From Marinomonas sp. MED121 (GTDB lineage Bacteria > Pseudomonadota > Gammaproteobacteria > Pseudomonadales > Marinomonadaceae), in assembly GCF_000153025.1 (NCBI RefSeq), contig NZ_CH672429.1, positions 127,822-191,821 of the forward strand: a stretch of 64,000 bases of DNA. The letters are read 5' to 3'. The notes under the pieces are model-generated. The model was not told where the DNA came from. It did not search any database and saw only the letters and a list, made by a program, of their open reading frames with translations. The translations under genes were made by a program, and so were the position numbers. This document shows positions 17,103-26,110 of this stretch, in pieces; position 1 is the stretch's first letter; every line of letters begins with the position of its first letter.

Positions 17103-17588
17103 TTAACCCTTTGCAAAATCCAGCAAGGTTTGGCCCGTCATACGATAGCCAATCCACTCATCTTGAGATTTAGCACCAATGGCGTCGTAAAACTCACGGG
17201 ATGGCGTATTCCAATCCAAACAGCTCCATTCAAATCGAGCACAATCTTTTTCTAACGCAATTTGAGCCAAGGTTTTAAGTAGTTTAAGTCCTGCGCCCTT
17301 GCCTCTGAATTCTGGCGAGACATACAAGTCCTCTAGATAAAGACCTGACTTTGCTAACCAAGTTGAATAGTTAAAAAAGTAAATGGCAGAACCCACTGGC
17401 ACACCGTCAAGCTCACAAATCAAAGCATAAGAATGAGTATCTGGCGCAAATAAAGTCTTGTTAATCGTCTCTTCTGTGGCGAGTACTTCATGCTCTGCTT
17501 TTTCATATTTGGCAAGGTCAGTGATAAATTTCAAAATGGTTTTGGTATCTTTGCTGCTGGCTTCTCTTACAACTAAATTGCTCATCAT
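17103..17588 (-). CDS. GNAT acetyltransferase, SSAT/diamine-type
   Basis: 161 residues covering one GNAT fold. LYLEDLYVSPEFRGKGAG holds the acetyl-CoA pyrophosphate loop (R/Q-x-x-G-x-G/A), and ARFEWSCLDWNTPSREFYDAIGA is typical of the spermidine/spermine or thialysine N-acetyltransferase branch. It probably acetylates an amine, with the downstream LysE-type protein possibly exporting the product. It is divergent from a LysR gene that may control it. Acceptor specificity is inference. Confidence 0.8.
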   Translation of the reverse strand: MMSNLVVREASSKDTKTILKFITDLAKYEKAEHEVLATEETINKTLFAPDTHSYALICELDGVPVGSAIYFFNYSTWLAKSGLYLEDLYVSPEFRGKGAGLKLLKTLAQIALEKDCARFEWSCLDWNTPSREFYDAIGAKSQDEWIGYRMTGQTLLDFAKG

Positions 17589-17723
17589 TTTTCCTTTTCA
17601 TATAGAGATTTAACATTAACTTAAGGTCAGATTAATCCGACTTTCGATATGATACCAGTGCATTCTAATCAGATACGCCTGTATAATATTCATATCGCTA
17701 GTTTGCTTATTCCAGAGGTATCG

Positions 17724-18629
17724 ATGGACCTTCATCAAATCGATTTAAATCTACTGATATTATTTGATGCTCTTTATCGCCATCAGTCTGTCTCCCTCGC
17801 CGCAGATGAAGTCTGCATCAGCCAATCCGCCTTTAGCCATGGCATAGCAAGGTTGAGAAAACGCTTCAATGACGAGCTTTTCGTACGGGTGAATAACCAA
17901 ATGCAGCCCACTCCAAGAGCCGAAGAAATCGCCCAACATCTGCATCAAGCCCTGCCTTTTATTCATAATGCGATTAACGACAGCGATCACTTTGATGCCA
18001 GCATGGATAAGACTGAGTTTAAAATCTCGGCAACAGATTATACCGAGTTCAGTTTGCTCCCTAAGTTGGTTGGCCAAGTCAGTCACCAAGCACCCAATAT
18101 CAAACTCACCGTCATCGGTGCCAAAGCACCTCAACCCTTAACTCACTTAGAAAATAACGAGGTAGATTTTGCCTTAGGTTTTAGCCATGAAATAGAAGCG
18201 TCAAGCCTGATAGAGCACCATACTTGGTTGAGTGATAGCTATTGCACTGTGGCTAGAAAAAACCATCCGGCATTAACCCAAGGGTTAGATTTAGACACAT
18301 TCTTAGAATTGAAGCATGTGAGAGTGTCACCTTGGGGCGAGAAGCAAGGCATAGTCGATCAAGTGTTAGCTCAGCATAAATTGAAGCGCCATGTGAGTCT
18401 GCAACTGCCTAGTGTATTGGTTGCGCCCCACTCCATCATTCACTCAGATCTGATACTCACCATGCCGCGCATAGTGGCCGAACAAGTCGCCAAACAGGTT
18501 GAGATAGAGATCTTCACGCCTCCTATTTCTATCCCTGATTACCATTTAAATATTTACTGGCACAAAATCAATGCCGATAAAGCCAGTTTTAAATGGATGA
18601 AGCAGCTGTTTCAAAGCTTGGATTTTTAG
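17724..18629 (+). CDS. LysR-family transcriptional regulator
   Basis: 301 residues from ATG 17724, which has AGAGGT upstream; an upstream ATG at 17649 lacks a ribosome site. The N-terminal winged helix is clear (SVSLAADEVCISQSAFSHGIARLRKRF). The effector domain follows (ISATDYTEFSLLPKLVGQV), in the NodD/SyrM-like subgroup by motif. It is divergent from the GNAT-LysE operon, its probable target, and converges on the XRE gene with 15 bp between stops. Confidence 0.87.
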   Translation: MDLHQIDLNLLILFDALYRHQSVSLAADEVCISQSAFSHGIARLRKRFNDELFVRVNNQMQPTPRAEEIAQHLHQALPFIHNAINDSDHFDASMDKTEFKISATDYTEFSLLPKLVGQVSHQAPNIKLTVIGAKAPQPLTHLENNEVDFALGFSHEIEASSLIEHHTWLSDSYCTVARKNHPALTQGLDLDTFLELKHVRVSPWGEKQGIVDQVLAQHKLKRHVSLQLPSVLVAPHSIIHSDLILTMPRIVAEQVAKQVEIEIFTPPISIPDYHLNIYWHKINADKASFKWMKQLFQSLDF

Positions 18630-18644
18630 CCTTTTCTATTCTGC

Positions 18645-19400
18645 TTAACGCTCCAATTCGGGGAGTTCCCATTCCCCACAAATACTAAAAGGCGAAGCTA
18701 ATGTGGTCCATTTCACTGGGACGAGTTTGTCCTTGGGTAAAAAGACTTCATCTTGATAAGCCTGTTTACGATATTGGCGCGATAAGTTTGTTAAATCTTG
18801 ATTTAGGGCCATCAAGGTATGCTCGCTCATAAAGCGAAAGGCACTGTTAAATTGCGTCCCCTTCTCACCATCATGTTGCACCACATAATTAAGAAACTGC
18901 TCGTTTTTTTGCAAAATATTATGATGCACAGGCCCATGTAGCTGCATTAAGAGCTTGCCTTGAGTGCGAAGTTTATAGCTATTATTTGGGCCTAATTCGA
19001 TTAACCCTTCTCGATCCAAATCCCTTAAATAACGAAACACACTCACATCACTTAAGTCGTAGGTGGTTTGTATTTGTTCGATTGGGTGTTCTGTGGTCAG
19101 CAAAATAAGAAAGTTAAAGTGATAGGGGTTCTCTCCCAAATACACCTGTTGTTGGTAGCTTAACTTAGCCAAAGGCTCATTGTAATTTTTGGCAAAATCG
19201 AGCAAGTCGAAAATAGATAAATCGATCAAATCACAAATGTCGTTCAATCTGGTTAAAGAACAATCTTTATCTCGAAATAAGCGCTTTATTGTCTTCTCCG
19301 AAAGATCAAGTTTTTCGGCCACTTCACGATATGTCATGCCTTTGGATTTCAGTGCGCCTTTCAAAGCATTGGTAATTTCAGCATTTGCCGCCGTTCGCAT
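18645..19400 (-). CDS. XRE-type helix-turn-helix regulator
   Basis: 251 residues. Residues about 10-65 form a Cro/CI helix-turn-helix (SKGMTYREVAEKLDLSEKTI). A second helical region (about 85-150) includes QTTYDLSDVSVFRYLRDLDREGLIELG, which looks like a winged helix. The C-terminal 100 residues are not recognised. It is divergent from the SMP-30-like gene and may regulate it. Similar two-part regulators are common in marine gammaproteobacteria, but the ligand is unknown. Confidence 0.75.
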   Translation of the reverse strand: MRTAANAEITNALKGALKSKGMTYREVAEKLDLSEKTIKRLFRDKDCSLTRLNDICDLIDLSIFDLLDFAKNYNEPLAKLSYQQQVYLGENPYHFNFLILLTTEHPIEQIQTTYDLSDVSVFRYLRDLDREGLIELGPNNSYKLRTQGKLLMQLHGPVHHNILQKNEQFLNYVVQHDGEKGTQFNSAFRFMSEHTLMALNQDLTNLSRQYRKQAYQDEVFLPKDKLVPVKWTTLASPFSICGEWELPELER

Positions 19401-19554
19401 ATGTCACCTTAAAGTCAGAAAAAGAGACACATATTGTCCCTTATTTTTACAAGCTTGAAGCTTGGTGTCGTTAAAGGCACCTTATCACAAGCTTTAGAGC
19501 AGACACAATTGCTCAAATCTCAATTAACTGATTATTAAAGACAGGATGATATTC

Positions 19555-20508
19555 ATGAAAAACACAAAACTGAAAACACTTACCCACTCACTAACAAGTG
19601 TCTTATCACTTTCTGCTATCACACTTGTTTCGCATTCTTTTGCTTCCCAATCTATAGCCAGTCAATCTATCGAAAGCACAAAGCTAAAACCCGTGTGGGA
19701 AGTTTCAGGCTTTAAAATGCCAGAGTCCGTCGTGTATGACAGCCAAAGACAGCAATATTATGTGGCAAACATTAATGACAACCCCATGTCAGCAGACGGT
19801 AATGGTTCGATTGGCTTAATCAAACAAGAGGGTAAATCCTCTGTGATCGAATGGGTAAAAGGCCTTAGCTCACCAAAAGGGCTAGAGATAAAAGGCAATA
19901 AATTGTATGTGGCAGACGTGCACGAGCTTGTGGTGATTAATCTTGATGACGCCAATATTATTGCTCGCTATCCGGCACCAAAAGCCAAAGTATTAAATGG
20001 CATTGCCATTAGCGATTCGGGCCAAGTGTTTGTTTCCGATTGGGCGGGTAATGCCTTGTACCAACTACAAGATGGCGAGCTGGTTAACTGGCTAGAGAGC
20101 GCCAAACTTGAAAGCCCAAACGGTCTATTCGTCAATCAAGATTACCTATATATCGCCGCTTGGGGAGCGAATATTCAAGCCGACTTTACCACCCTAACCT
20201 CAGGCAATTTAAAGCGTGTTGCCATTAACAAAGGCGCTCAAGTACCTCAAACCAGCAAGGTAGAAAGCCTAGGCGATAAAGCAAGTTGGCAGAACCTTGA
20301 TGGCCTTCATGCCTATCAAGAGAGCAACTGGTTAACCACTGACTTTCTCAAAGGCCAGTTACTTAACATGAACTCACAAGGTGACATTGAAACCATCTAC
20401 AAATTAGAGCCAGGCTCTGCTGACTTCTATTACCGTGAAGATAAAGATTTGGTGATAGTGCCTTACTTTATGTCTAATAAAGTGGTGGCTTACAAGCTAG
20501 ATAAATAA
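19555..20508 (+). CDS. Secreted SMP-30/gluconolactonase-like beta-propeller
   Basis: 317 residues from ATG 19555, with AGGATG at good spacing. A signal peptide ends near SHSFASQ (about residue 30). Short direct repeats SQSIASQSIES follow the cleavage region. The mature part has repeated propeller blades: PESVVYDSQRQQYYVAN, SPKGLEIKGNKLYVAD, LNGIAISDSGQVFVSD, SPNGLFVNQDYLYIA. This is an SMP-30/Gluconolactonase/LRE-like pattern. Probably periplasmic. It may bind or hydrolyse a lactone or sugar acid. A divergent XRE regulator is next to it. Confidence 0.75.
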   Translation: MKNTKLKTLTHSLTSVLSLSAITLVSHSFASQSIASQSIESTKLKPVWEVSGFKMPESVVYDSQRQQYYVANINDNPMSADGNGSIGLIKQEGKSSVIEWVKGLSSPKGLEIKGNKLYVADVHELVVINLDDANIIARYPAPKAKVLNGIAISDSGQVFVSDWAGNALYQLQDGELVNWLESAKLESPNGLFVNQDYLYIAAWGANIQADFTTLTSGNLKRVAINKGAQVPQTSKVESLGDKASWQNLDGLHAYQESNWLTTDFLKGQLLNMNSQGDIETIYKLEPGSADFYYREDKDLVIVPYFMSNKVVAYKLDK

Positions 20509-20548
20509 GCAGAAATTAAAACGCTAAGCCTGACTGGCTTTTGAGCGG

Positions 20549-21217
20549 TTAATCCAACTCAAAAGTCAGTGACTCTTGCGCCATCATGCTTTGAATAGAT
20601 GGCAAAGCTAACATAGCCTGCATGTGCTGTTTTAAATGAGGAAAGTCCTGTGCTCTAGCGCCATAACGCCTGCTCCAATAGGCGATCATGAAAAGGTGAT
20701 AATCTACCCCAGAAACACTATTACCTAATAACCAAGGCCCTTGTTTTGCAAGATCATTTTCTAAAATCTGCCAACATCTTGCGAGTTCTTGAGTCGCTTT
20801 ATCTACCAGATAATCAAGGCTCTTTGCCCTATCTTCAGACAAGTTAAACTCAAGATAATGTTCAGGGTGAGCCCAACGATTTGCCGCTTCTTGTAAGGTA
20901 CTCGCCATCCAAAATAAGTACTGATAATAAGGCCCTCGTTTGGGCGAATTTAACCTGGGCGCCAAACTAGATTCAGGATGCTGATCCAACACGTAGGCCA
21001 AAATTGCAGCCGACTCATACACAAGGTGATCATCTTCTTGTCTATGATGAATAAGGCTAGGCACCTTGCCATTTGGGTTAATGGCCAAATACTCAGGGGA
21101 CTTTTGCTCACCTTTTGAAAGGTCAATTTCCACCAATTTATAGTCCACTCCTAGCGCTTCAAAGAGTGCATGGGTGGCCATATTTGCGCCGCCTTTGTCC
21201 CAGTATAATGTATAGAT
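20549..21217 (-). CDS. Glutathione S-transferase, apparent ATC start
   Basis: About 223 residues if it starts at the ATC at 21217. The first ATG in frame is at 21181, but homology clearly continues upstream: YTLYWDKGGANMATHALFEA is the first strand and helix of the GST thioredoxin fold. Only ATC is available as a start after the in-frame TAG upstream, with AGGAG 6 nt before it. The C-terminal all-helical domain is present (SGVDYHLFMIAYW). It probably conjugates glutathione to electrophiles. It lies downstream of the luciferase-like monooxygenase gene, from which it is now separated by a tandem repeat array. Confidence 0.8.
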   Translation of the reverse strand: MYTLYWDKGGANMATHALFEALGVDYKLVEIDLSKGEQKSPEYLAINPNGKVPSLIHHRQEDDHLVYESAAILAYVLDQHPESSLAPRLNSPKRGPYYQYLFWMASTLQEAANRWAHPEHYLEFNLSEDRAKSLDYLVDKATQELARCWQILENDLAKQGPWLLGNSVSGVDYHLFMIAYWSRRYGARAQDFPHLKQHMQAMLALPSIQSMMAQESLTFELD

Positions 21218-21950
21218 ATGACTCTCCTCTTTTTTCTATTTCAACGTTAAGAGTTAGGGTTGCTTGTGAAGCTAAACTAAAGGATTTAAGCCGCGCTTCT
21301 TGATCAACTATCTGCTCATTTTACAGCCCATTTATCACCATCTCATAAAGCGAATAAGTGACCATATTTGCGCTACCTTCATCCACTCTTTTCTAGATAA
21401 ATGTATAGATATGACTCCACTCTTCTTTCTATTTCAACGTTAAGATTGTGTGTTCTGTGTTTGGATTGCTTGTGAAGCTAAACTAAAGGATTTAAGCCGC
21501 GCTTCTTGATCAACTATCTGTTCATTTTTAACCCATTTATCACCATCTCATAGAGCGAATAAGTGGCCATATTTGCGTCACCTTCATCCACTCTTTTCTA
21601 GATAAATGTATAGATATGACTCTCCTAAATAATCGTATTTGCCATTTAAGTTAACGAATAGCCTGAATGGCTTCTGCCGCTAAACGAAAGGATTTAAGCC
21701 GCCCTTCTTGATCCACTATTTGCTCATTTTACAGCCCATTTATCACCATATCATACAGCGAATAAGTGGCCATATTTGCGTCACCTTCATCCACTCTTTT
21801 CTAGATAAATGTATAGGTATGACTCTCCTAAATAGTCGTATTTACCATTTAAGTTAACGAATAGCCTGAATGGCTTCTGCCGCTAAACGAAAGGATTTAA
21901 GTCGCGCTTCTTGATCAAAAATAGGCCCGTTTATCATAATCTCATCCGGC
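21180..21950. repeat. Tandem duplication of the monooxygenase/GST gene junction
   Basis: A unit of about 184-205 bp recurs at 21180, 21364, 21569 and 21772. On the minus strand each unit carries the last roughly 30 codons of the monooxygenase (..[17 protein letters not shown]), the short intergenic region with its AGGAG site, and a degenerate copy of the first GST codons (MATYSLY instead of MATHALF). The intact genes flank the array, so three extra junction copies lie between them. The copies have diverged by point changes and small indels, and each GST fragment ends in an early stop. Confidence 0.85.
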
Positions 21951-22846
21951 TGGTATTGATCAATCAAGCCTGCAAGCTGTGCTCTTACCTTGTCTAAAGT
22001 GCCCGAAGCGGTGCAGCTTAAAGCCGAATTCACTCTCGCTAAGGTTAACCCATCCACATGCTGCTCGATATTTTCAACGGGCTTAGGCAATAAACCTGGC
22101 TTACCCAAAATCAAGTTGGCGAACGCCTGCTGATGAGATGACATAAGATAATCTGCTTCGGCCTGTGAATCTGCTGCAAAGACATTCACGGCAAACATAA
22201 AGTACGGTTTATCTAGCACGTTAGAGGGTTTAAATTTGTGACGATACACCTTAGCGGCTTGTGCTAAAGCATCAGGGGCAAAATGCGAGGCAAACACATA
22301 AGGCAAGCCAAGTTCTGCCGCTAAATGCGCACCATAAAGGCTAGAGCCTAATATCCAAATCGGCACATTCGACCCTTCACCGGGAATAGCACGTACATGC
22401 TTTTGCAAAGGGTCGTAGTCGCTTAAATAAGCCTGTAACTCCGCAAGGTCTTCTGGGAATCTATCTTGGTTGGTAAAGTCTCGTCTTAGGGCTTTTGCCG
22501 TTACCCCATCAGACCCAGGCGCTCGGCCAACCCCCAAATCAATACGGTTTGGATATAAACTTTCTAAGGTGCCATATTGCTCAGCAATCACAAGGGGCGA
22601 ATGGTTAGGCAGCATCACACCACCCGCTCCTACCCGTATTTTTTGGGTGCCAGAGGCGATATGACCCACCACGATCGACGTGGCCGCACTGGCAATGCCC
22701 GGCATACTGTGATGCTCCGCCACCCAGAATCGCTCAAAGCCAAATTGCTCTGTGTGTTGTGCCAGTTTTAATGAATTTTGCAGCGACACTGCTGCGTTAG
22801 AGCCTTCCACGATAGGAGAAAGATCCAATACTGAATAAGGAATCAT
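21854..22846 (-). CDS. Luciferase-like flavin-dependent monooxygenase
   Basis: 330 residues, the usual length for the LLM class (MsnO8-type) oxidoreductases. Family marks are [19 protein letters not shown] near the N-terminus, [19 protein letters not shown], and [14 protein letters not shown]. It would use reduced flavin supplied by a reductase to oxidise an unknown substrate. The carboxy end is copied three times in the repeat array downstream. It was probably an operon with the GST gene before the duplication. Confidence 0.85.
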   Translation of the reverse strand: MIPYSVLDLSPIVEGSNAAVSLQNSLKLAQHTEQFGFERFWVAEHHSMPGIASAATSIVVGHIASGTQKIRVGAGGVMLPNHSPLVIAEQYGTLESLYPNRIDLGVGRAPGSDGVTAKALRRDFTNQDRFPEDLAELQAYLSDYDPLQKHVRAIPGEGSNVPIWILGSSLYGAHLAAELGLPYVFASHFAPDALAQAAKVYRHKFKPSNVLDKPYFMFAVNVFAADSQAEADYLMSSHQQAFANLILGKPGLLPKPVENIEQHVDGLTLARVNSALSCTASGTLDKVRAQLAGLIDQYQPDEIMINGPIFDQEARLKSFRLAAEAIQAIR

Positions 22847-22999
22847 AAGCGCCTTCTTTGATGTCAGCCATGATCTTAGCTCAGGCTAAACGAATAATGT
22901 TTGAATAGAAAAGATATGGTGTTGGCCGATTAGGATTAAAAGGGCGAAAGCGCTAAACAATTAAGAAAAGAATGAGGATGGGGGAAAAAGCTGGGAAGT

Positions 23000-23371
23000 T
23001 TATATTTTCCTAAATTCAACGATGGCTTTCTCTAATGCCTTCAAGACTTTAGGTCTATTGTGATTAGAATTTAGTCCTGCTGGTAATCTTGTGAATTTCG
23101 TTTGCGCATCGTAATGATCATCATTTCTATTAAAAAAAATTCGAGTAGACGAATGATTCTTAGAAGAAAAGTAATCTATGTATTCAATAATTTCTTCTTT
23201 ACTTGAAAACCGGAAAGTAAATTTACATACCTCTACGCAATAAATAATAGGACACACTAAATTATCAATTAATTTTCCATCTAGCTCTCGAATTTTACCG
23301 CCATGTTGAATACGCCATTTTTCGATATTTAATTTTTCTGTCCAGTATTTAGGCATAATAAAAAGTATCAC
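23000..23371 (-). CDS. Hypothetical protein in AT-rich island
   Basis: About 118-123 residues; the start is ATG 23371 or ATG 23355, and neither has a convincing ribosome site. It is rich in Lys, Ile and Asn. No signal peptide and no membrane segment. VCPIIYCVEVCKF contains three Cys in a hydrophobic strand. It ends in a predicted helix (PKVLKALEKAIVEF). No family recognised. It lies 19 bp downstream of the DUF4440-like fragment and could be cotranscribed. Base composition is more AT-rich than the neighbours. Confidence 0.45.
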   Translation of the reverse strand: MILFIMPKYWTEKLNIEKWRIQHGGKIRELDGKLIDNLVCPIIYCVEVCKFTFRFSSKEEIIEYIDYFSSKNHSSTRIFFNRNDDHYDAQTKFTRLPAGLNSNHNRPKVLKALEKAIVEFRKI

Positions 23372-23390
23372 ATTTAGTTAAAATGTAGTT

Positions 23391-23618
23391 TTAGATATAT
23401 TTAATAAAAGCACTAATCGCACCACTTTCATCAACCCAAGCTGATTTGTATAAAAGCAGCTCTGTGGAAGGCTCTAACTCAATACATTCATAGTTATAAC
23501 TATTGCCTGAGCGACCGACTTCTTTAAAACTTGGGTGTAACAAGCGAGCGACGATATCTTGATTTTGACGAACTTCGTATTTATGCAGCGCTCTTTCCTG
23601 CTCAATTAAAACATCCAT
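23391..23618 (-). pseudogene. DUF4440/NTF2-like gene, apparently truncated
   Basis: 75 residues. EQERALHKYEVRQNQDIVARLLHPSFKEVGRSG is the start of the DUF4440 family, and LLLYKSAWVDESGAIS matches a later strand. Between them a stretch is missing compared with the roughly 120-residue family, and the C-terminal strands after position 70 are gone. This suggests internal deletion plus truncation. It could still be expressed as a short protein, but a decayed gene is more likely. Confidence 0.5.
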
Positions 23619-23775
23619 GATTTGTCCAGTTTAATCGTTTATCTTAAGATCTCTAAGCGAATCTATTCATCATTTAGATTTGCTCTATTTATTATTTTAA
23701 GCTGAGGCTCAGCTAGTTTTTTCTATACTCTTCGATTTCAATAACTTTATCATTGAAAATTTCAACAGGGTTCCT

Positions 23776-23800
23776 GATTAGAGTGACTGTCTTGTTAATT
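23776..23800 (+). repeat. Island motif, copy a
   Basis: GATTAGAGTGACTGTCTTGTTAATT; the copy at 24625-24649 differs at three positions. It lies about 100 bp before the nitroreductase start. Confidence 0.55.
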
Positions 23801-23896
23801 TTTTTCAATCCCAATCACCTTGAAATAAATTATTTAAAGACCATAACTTGTCAATCGACTGTCAAACTAAATGATTCAAAATTTAAAGGCAAAAAA

Positions 23897-24553
23897 ATGA
23901 TTCAGCACCCTATTATTAAAGATCTAGCAGCACGAAAAACATCTAAGGGTTATGACGCGTCAAAGCGTGTCTCCCAAGAAAATATGGAAATTATCTATGA
24001 AGCGCTCAGACTAACAGCCTCATCAATCAACTCCCAGCCTTGGAAGTTTATTGTGATTGAAAGTGAGCAAGCAAAAAGCAGGCTTGAAGCAACTTTTACA
24101 GATAATAATATCTATAATCGACAACACGTTAGCAATGGCTCCCATGTCATCCTGCTGGCACATAATCCAAATTATACCCGTGGTGACTATGAAAAAGTGG
24201 TAGACACTGACATCGCCAATGGTAGAGGCAATAAAGCAGAGAAAGAACGCGCCTTGTCAAAATTCTCTTTTGCAGAGTCAAAAACGGATGCTTCTGGCAG
24301 CAATGGCAACTGGACTAAAGCCCAAGTCTATATTGCGTTAGGTAATGCGTTACATGTACTCGCTCGATTAGAAATAGACGGTACCCCGATGGAAGGTATC
24401 AATAGTAAACGCATTGGCGAAGCGTTTAAAGAAGAGCTCAATGGCTTTGAATGTGAAGTCGCTTTAGTGGTTGGTTACCACCACCCTGATGACATCAATG
24501 CTAAACTGCCCAAATCAAGATTAGCCAGAGAAGCAGTATTACAGATACTCTAA
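23897..24553 (+). CDS. NAD(P)H nitroreductase
   Basis: 218 residues from ATG 23897, which has AAAGG 7 nt upstream; the frame is open further back but without family similarity. Motifs of the NfsB/NfnB-like oxygen-insensitive nitroreductases are clear: FMN-contact RKTSKGYD, ALRLTASSINSQPWKFIVIE, and ALVVGYHHPDDINAKLPKSR near the end. It probably reduces nitro compounds or quinones with FMN. The gene sits inside the AT-rich island and is bracketed by two similar 25-bp motifs, which suggests acquisition as a unit. Confidence 0.85.
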   Translation: MIQHPIIKDLAARKTSKGYDASKRVSQENMEIIYEALRLTASSINSQPWKFIVIESEQAKSRLEATFTDNNIYNRQHVSNGSHVILLAHNPNYTRGDYEKVVDTDIANGRGNKAEKERALSKFSFAESKTDASGSNGNWTKAQVYIALGNALHVLARLEIDGTPMEGINSKRIGEAFKEELNGFECEVALVVGYHHPDDINAKLPKSRLAREAVLQIL

Positions 24554-24568
24554 ATTTCGTGTATTAAT

Positions 24569-24649
24569 TTAACAAGACTCGATTTTCGTGGCTTTTTCAC
24601 AACAGCCACTCTAATAAATCAAATGATTAGGGTGGCGGTCTTGTTAATT
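24569..24649 (+). repeat. Palindromic element with island motif, copy b
   Basis: Outer arms TTAACAAGAC (24569-24578) and GTCTTGTTAA (24638-24647) are a perfect inverted repeat. Inside, GTGGCT/AGCCAC (24588-24609) and GCCACTCTAAT/ATTAGGGTGGC (24605-24636) can also pair. It begins 15 bp after the nitroreductase stop. It may act as terminator, but the two-level arms also recall recombination sites of cassette arrays. Confidence 0.5.
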
Positions 24650-24836
24650 ATTCTTTCCTATTCATAACAATAAAATCATCGACTAACTCTTGCATTAAAA
24701 TAATCCTTATCTAAAACATAATGCCTGTTTAACACTAAAACAGCACGTTTTCTTATTTATTCAACGTATTCCTCATGACTCAGTTTCGTTTTTTAGTCTC
24801 AAGGTAAAAGGTTGATACTTATGTTATTTTGTAAAA

Positions 24837-25088
24837 CTATAGATTATTTATCTTCAACATTTTTGCCCCAAAATAAATCATGTAAATCATATTAAAACTT
24901 ACTAACGATTCAATAATTAAAGTTTTTGAAAAATAATCGATATACATTACAGGTAATGCCGAAGAGAGAATGATAATTACGATTAAAAAACCATAAAGAT
25001 ATTTCTTACGAGTAGTTATTTTTGCTAGAAATAAAATCAAACATCTACAGAAGATAAAAAAGATTATTAACGCTAATATTTCAACCAT
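24837..25088 (-). CDS. Small hydrophobic membrane protein
   Basis: 83 residues from ATG 25088, with AAGGTGG upstream; a GTG at 25100 overlaps that site. Two or three membrane segments: ILALIIFFIFCRCLILFLA, then YGFLIVIIILSSALPVMYI, then a weaker one near residues 60-75. Basic loop ITTRKKYLYG between the first two. No family recognised and no linked gene of known function. AT-rich composition. Confidence 0.5.
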   Translation of the reverse strand: MVEILALIIFFIFCRCLILFLAKITTRKKYLYGFLIVIIILSSALPVMYIDYFSKTLIIESLVSFNMIYMIYFGAKMLKINNL

Positions 25089-25157
25089 ATCACGAACCAC
25101 CTTATAACTTATTTTCTTCTTTAATAGTTATCCCTACACTCTTCAAAATAAGGGAAC

Positions 25158-25213
25158 TTTAGGGTGACTATCCTGATTATTTTTTAGGGTGGCTGTCCGG
25201 GTAAATTATCAGG
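25158..25213 (+). repeat. Island motif, double copy c
   Basis: TTTAGGGTGACTATCC and TTTAGGGTGGCTGTCC occur in direct repeat 25 bp apart. ATCCTGAT (25170-25177) and ATCAGGAT (25208-25215) form an inverted repeat around the second copy. Confidence 0.5.
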
Positions 25214-25246
25214 ATAAATTCCTAATAAATTCACTTTTTTAAATCT

Positions 25247-26110
25247 TTACTTAACTTCAAAGTCATAGCTCTGATGACCTCTTACTGACTCGGATACTTG
25301 TTGACCATTTTCTCCCATAGCCCTTATCTCATATGAGTAGTAATAACCCGATTTCAGGTTCTGCGTATAGACTTTTAAATCAACACTGGTCTCACTAGTT
25401 TGAGGACGCTCTGACCAAGAAAACAAAGTATTATTACCTAAAAATCCATGTGGACTAGATTTTTCGTAAACTTGGATTTTGTAATTCACTGCGCCTAAAT
25501 ATGGTTTCCAAGAAATCATAACGGGGTCATTCAAATTGTAGGAAATTAGGCTTGTCGTTTTTATTATAGGATCGACAAAACTGAAGTTAATTCCATTTCC
25601 CTGCTTACCTTTAGCAACAGTGAATAAGCCACTGGAATATGGACTCATTGGGCTGCCAATTAAACCTGATAAAACCTTATTTGCGGATTTACTATCTAGT
25701 TCGTAGCCGTCTATTTTGTATTCTCCATAAGGAACTGAGATTTCATATTCGCCGGAACTATTTGTAGTCGCCCATTGGCTCATGACCTTGCCGTTTAAAG
25801 CTAGACGAAGCCTTAGACCTTTAGCGGGAATACCGTTCGATTTAACTAGTCCCGTAATTTTTCCAGACCCTGTAGACAAAACCCCACTCTTATTGTTTAG
25901 AAATCCACCTGCATACATTGCAGTTGAACCCAAAAAATTATTACTTATTTTTGAAACAGTAGGAACATCAGAAGTAACAGATTCATTTTTTTCAAAAGTC
26001 GAATTCATCGTGCTCTCAAAGAAGAATTTGAAATAAACGACTACGACAACAATGAAGGCAACAGCAAAACCAGTTCCAAAAAGTAAACCATTTATAAATT
26101 TTTTCAGCAT
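25247..26110 (-). CDS. Membrane-anchored protein with carboxypeptidase-regulatory-like domain
   Basis: 287 residues. An N-terminal membrane anchor (about 8-30, LLFGTGFAVAFIVVVVVYF) is followed by a Ser/Asn-rich linker. Residues about 85-130 (GKITGLVKSNGIPAKGLRLR then NSSGEYEISVPYGEYKIDGYE) match a carboxypeptidase-regulatory-like/transthyretin beta sandwich. Residues about 190-285 look like a fibronectin-type beta domain (VNYKIQVYE, SGYYYSYEIRAMGENGQ). The bulk would face the periplasm. AGGA precedes the ATG at good spacing. Role unknown; binding or adhesion is a guess. Confidence 0.55.
   Translation of the reverse strand: MLKKFINGLLFGTGFAVAFIVVVVVYFKFFFESTMNSTFEKNESVTSDVPTVSKISNNFLGSTAMYAGGFLNNKSGVLSTGSGKITGLVKSNGIPAKGLRLRLALNGKVMSQWATTNSSGEYEISVPYGEYKIDGYELDSKSANKVLSGLIGSPMSPYSSGLFTVAKGKQGNGINFSFVDPIIKTTSLISYNLNDPVMISWKPYLGAVNYKIQVYEKSSPHGFLGNNTLFSWSERPQTSETSVDLKVYTQNLKSGYYYSYEIRAMGENGQQVSESVRGHQSYDFEVK

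Noticed and set aside
24569..24649. Canonical integron attC site
   Set aside because: The left end fits RYYYAAC (ATTTAAC), but the right end reads GTTAATT and breaks GTTRRRY; the inner arms are spaced asymmetrically. Kept only as an open possibility for the island.
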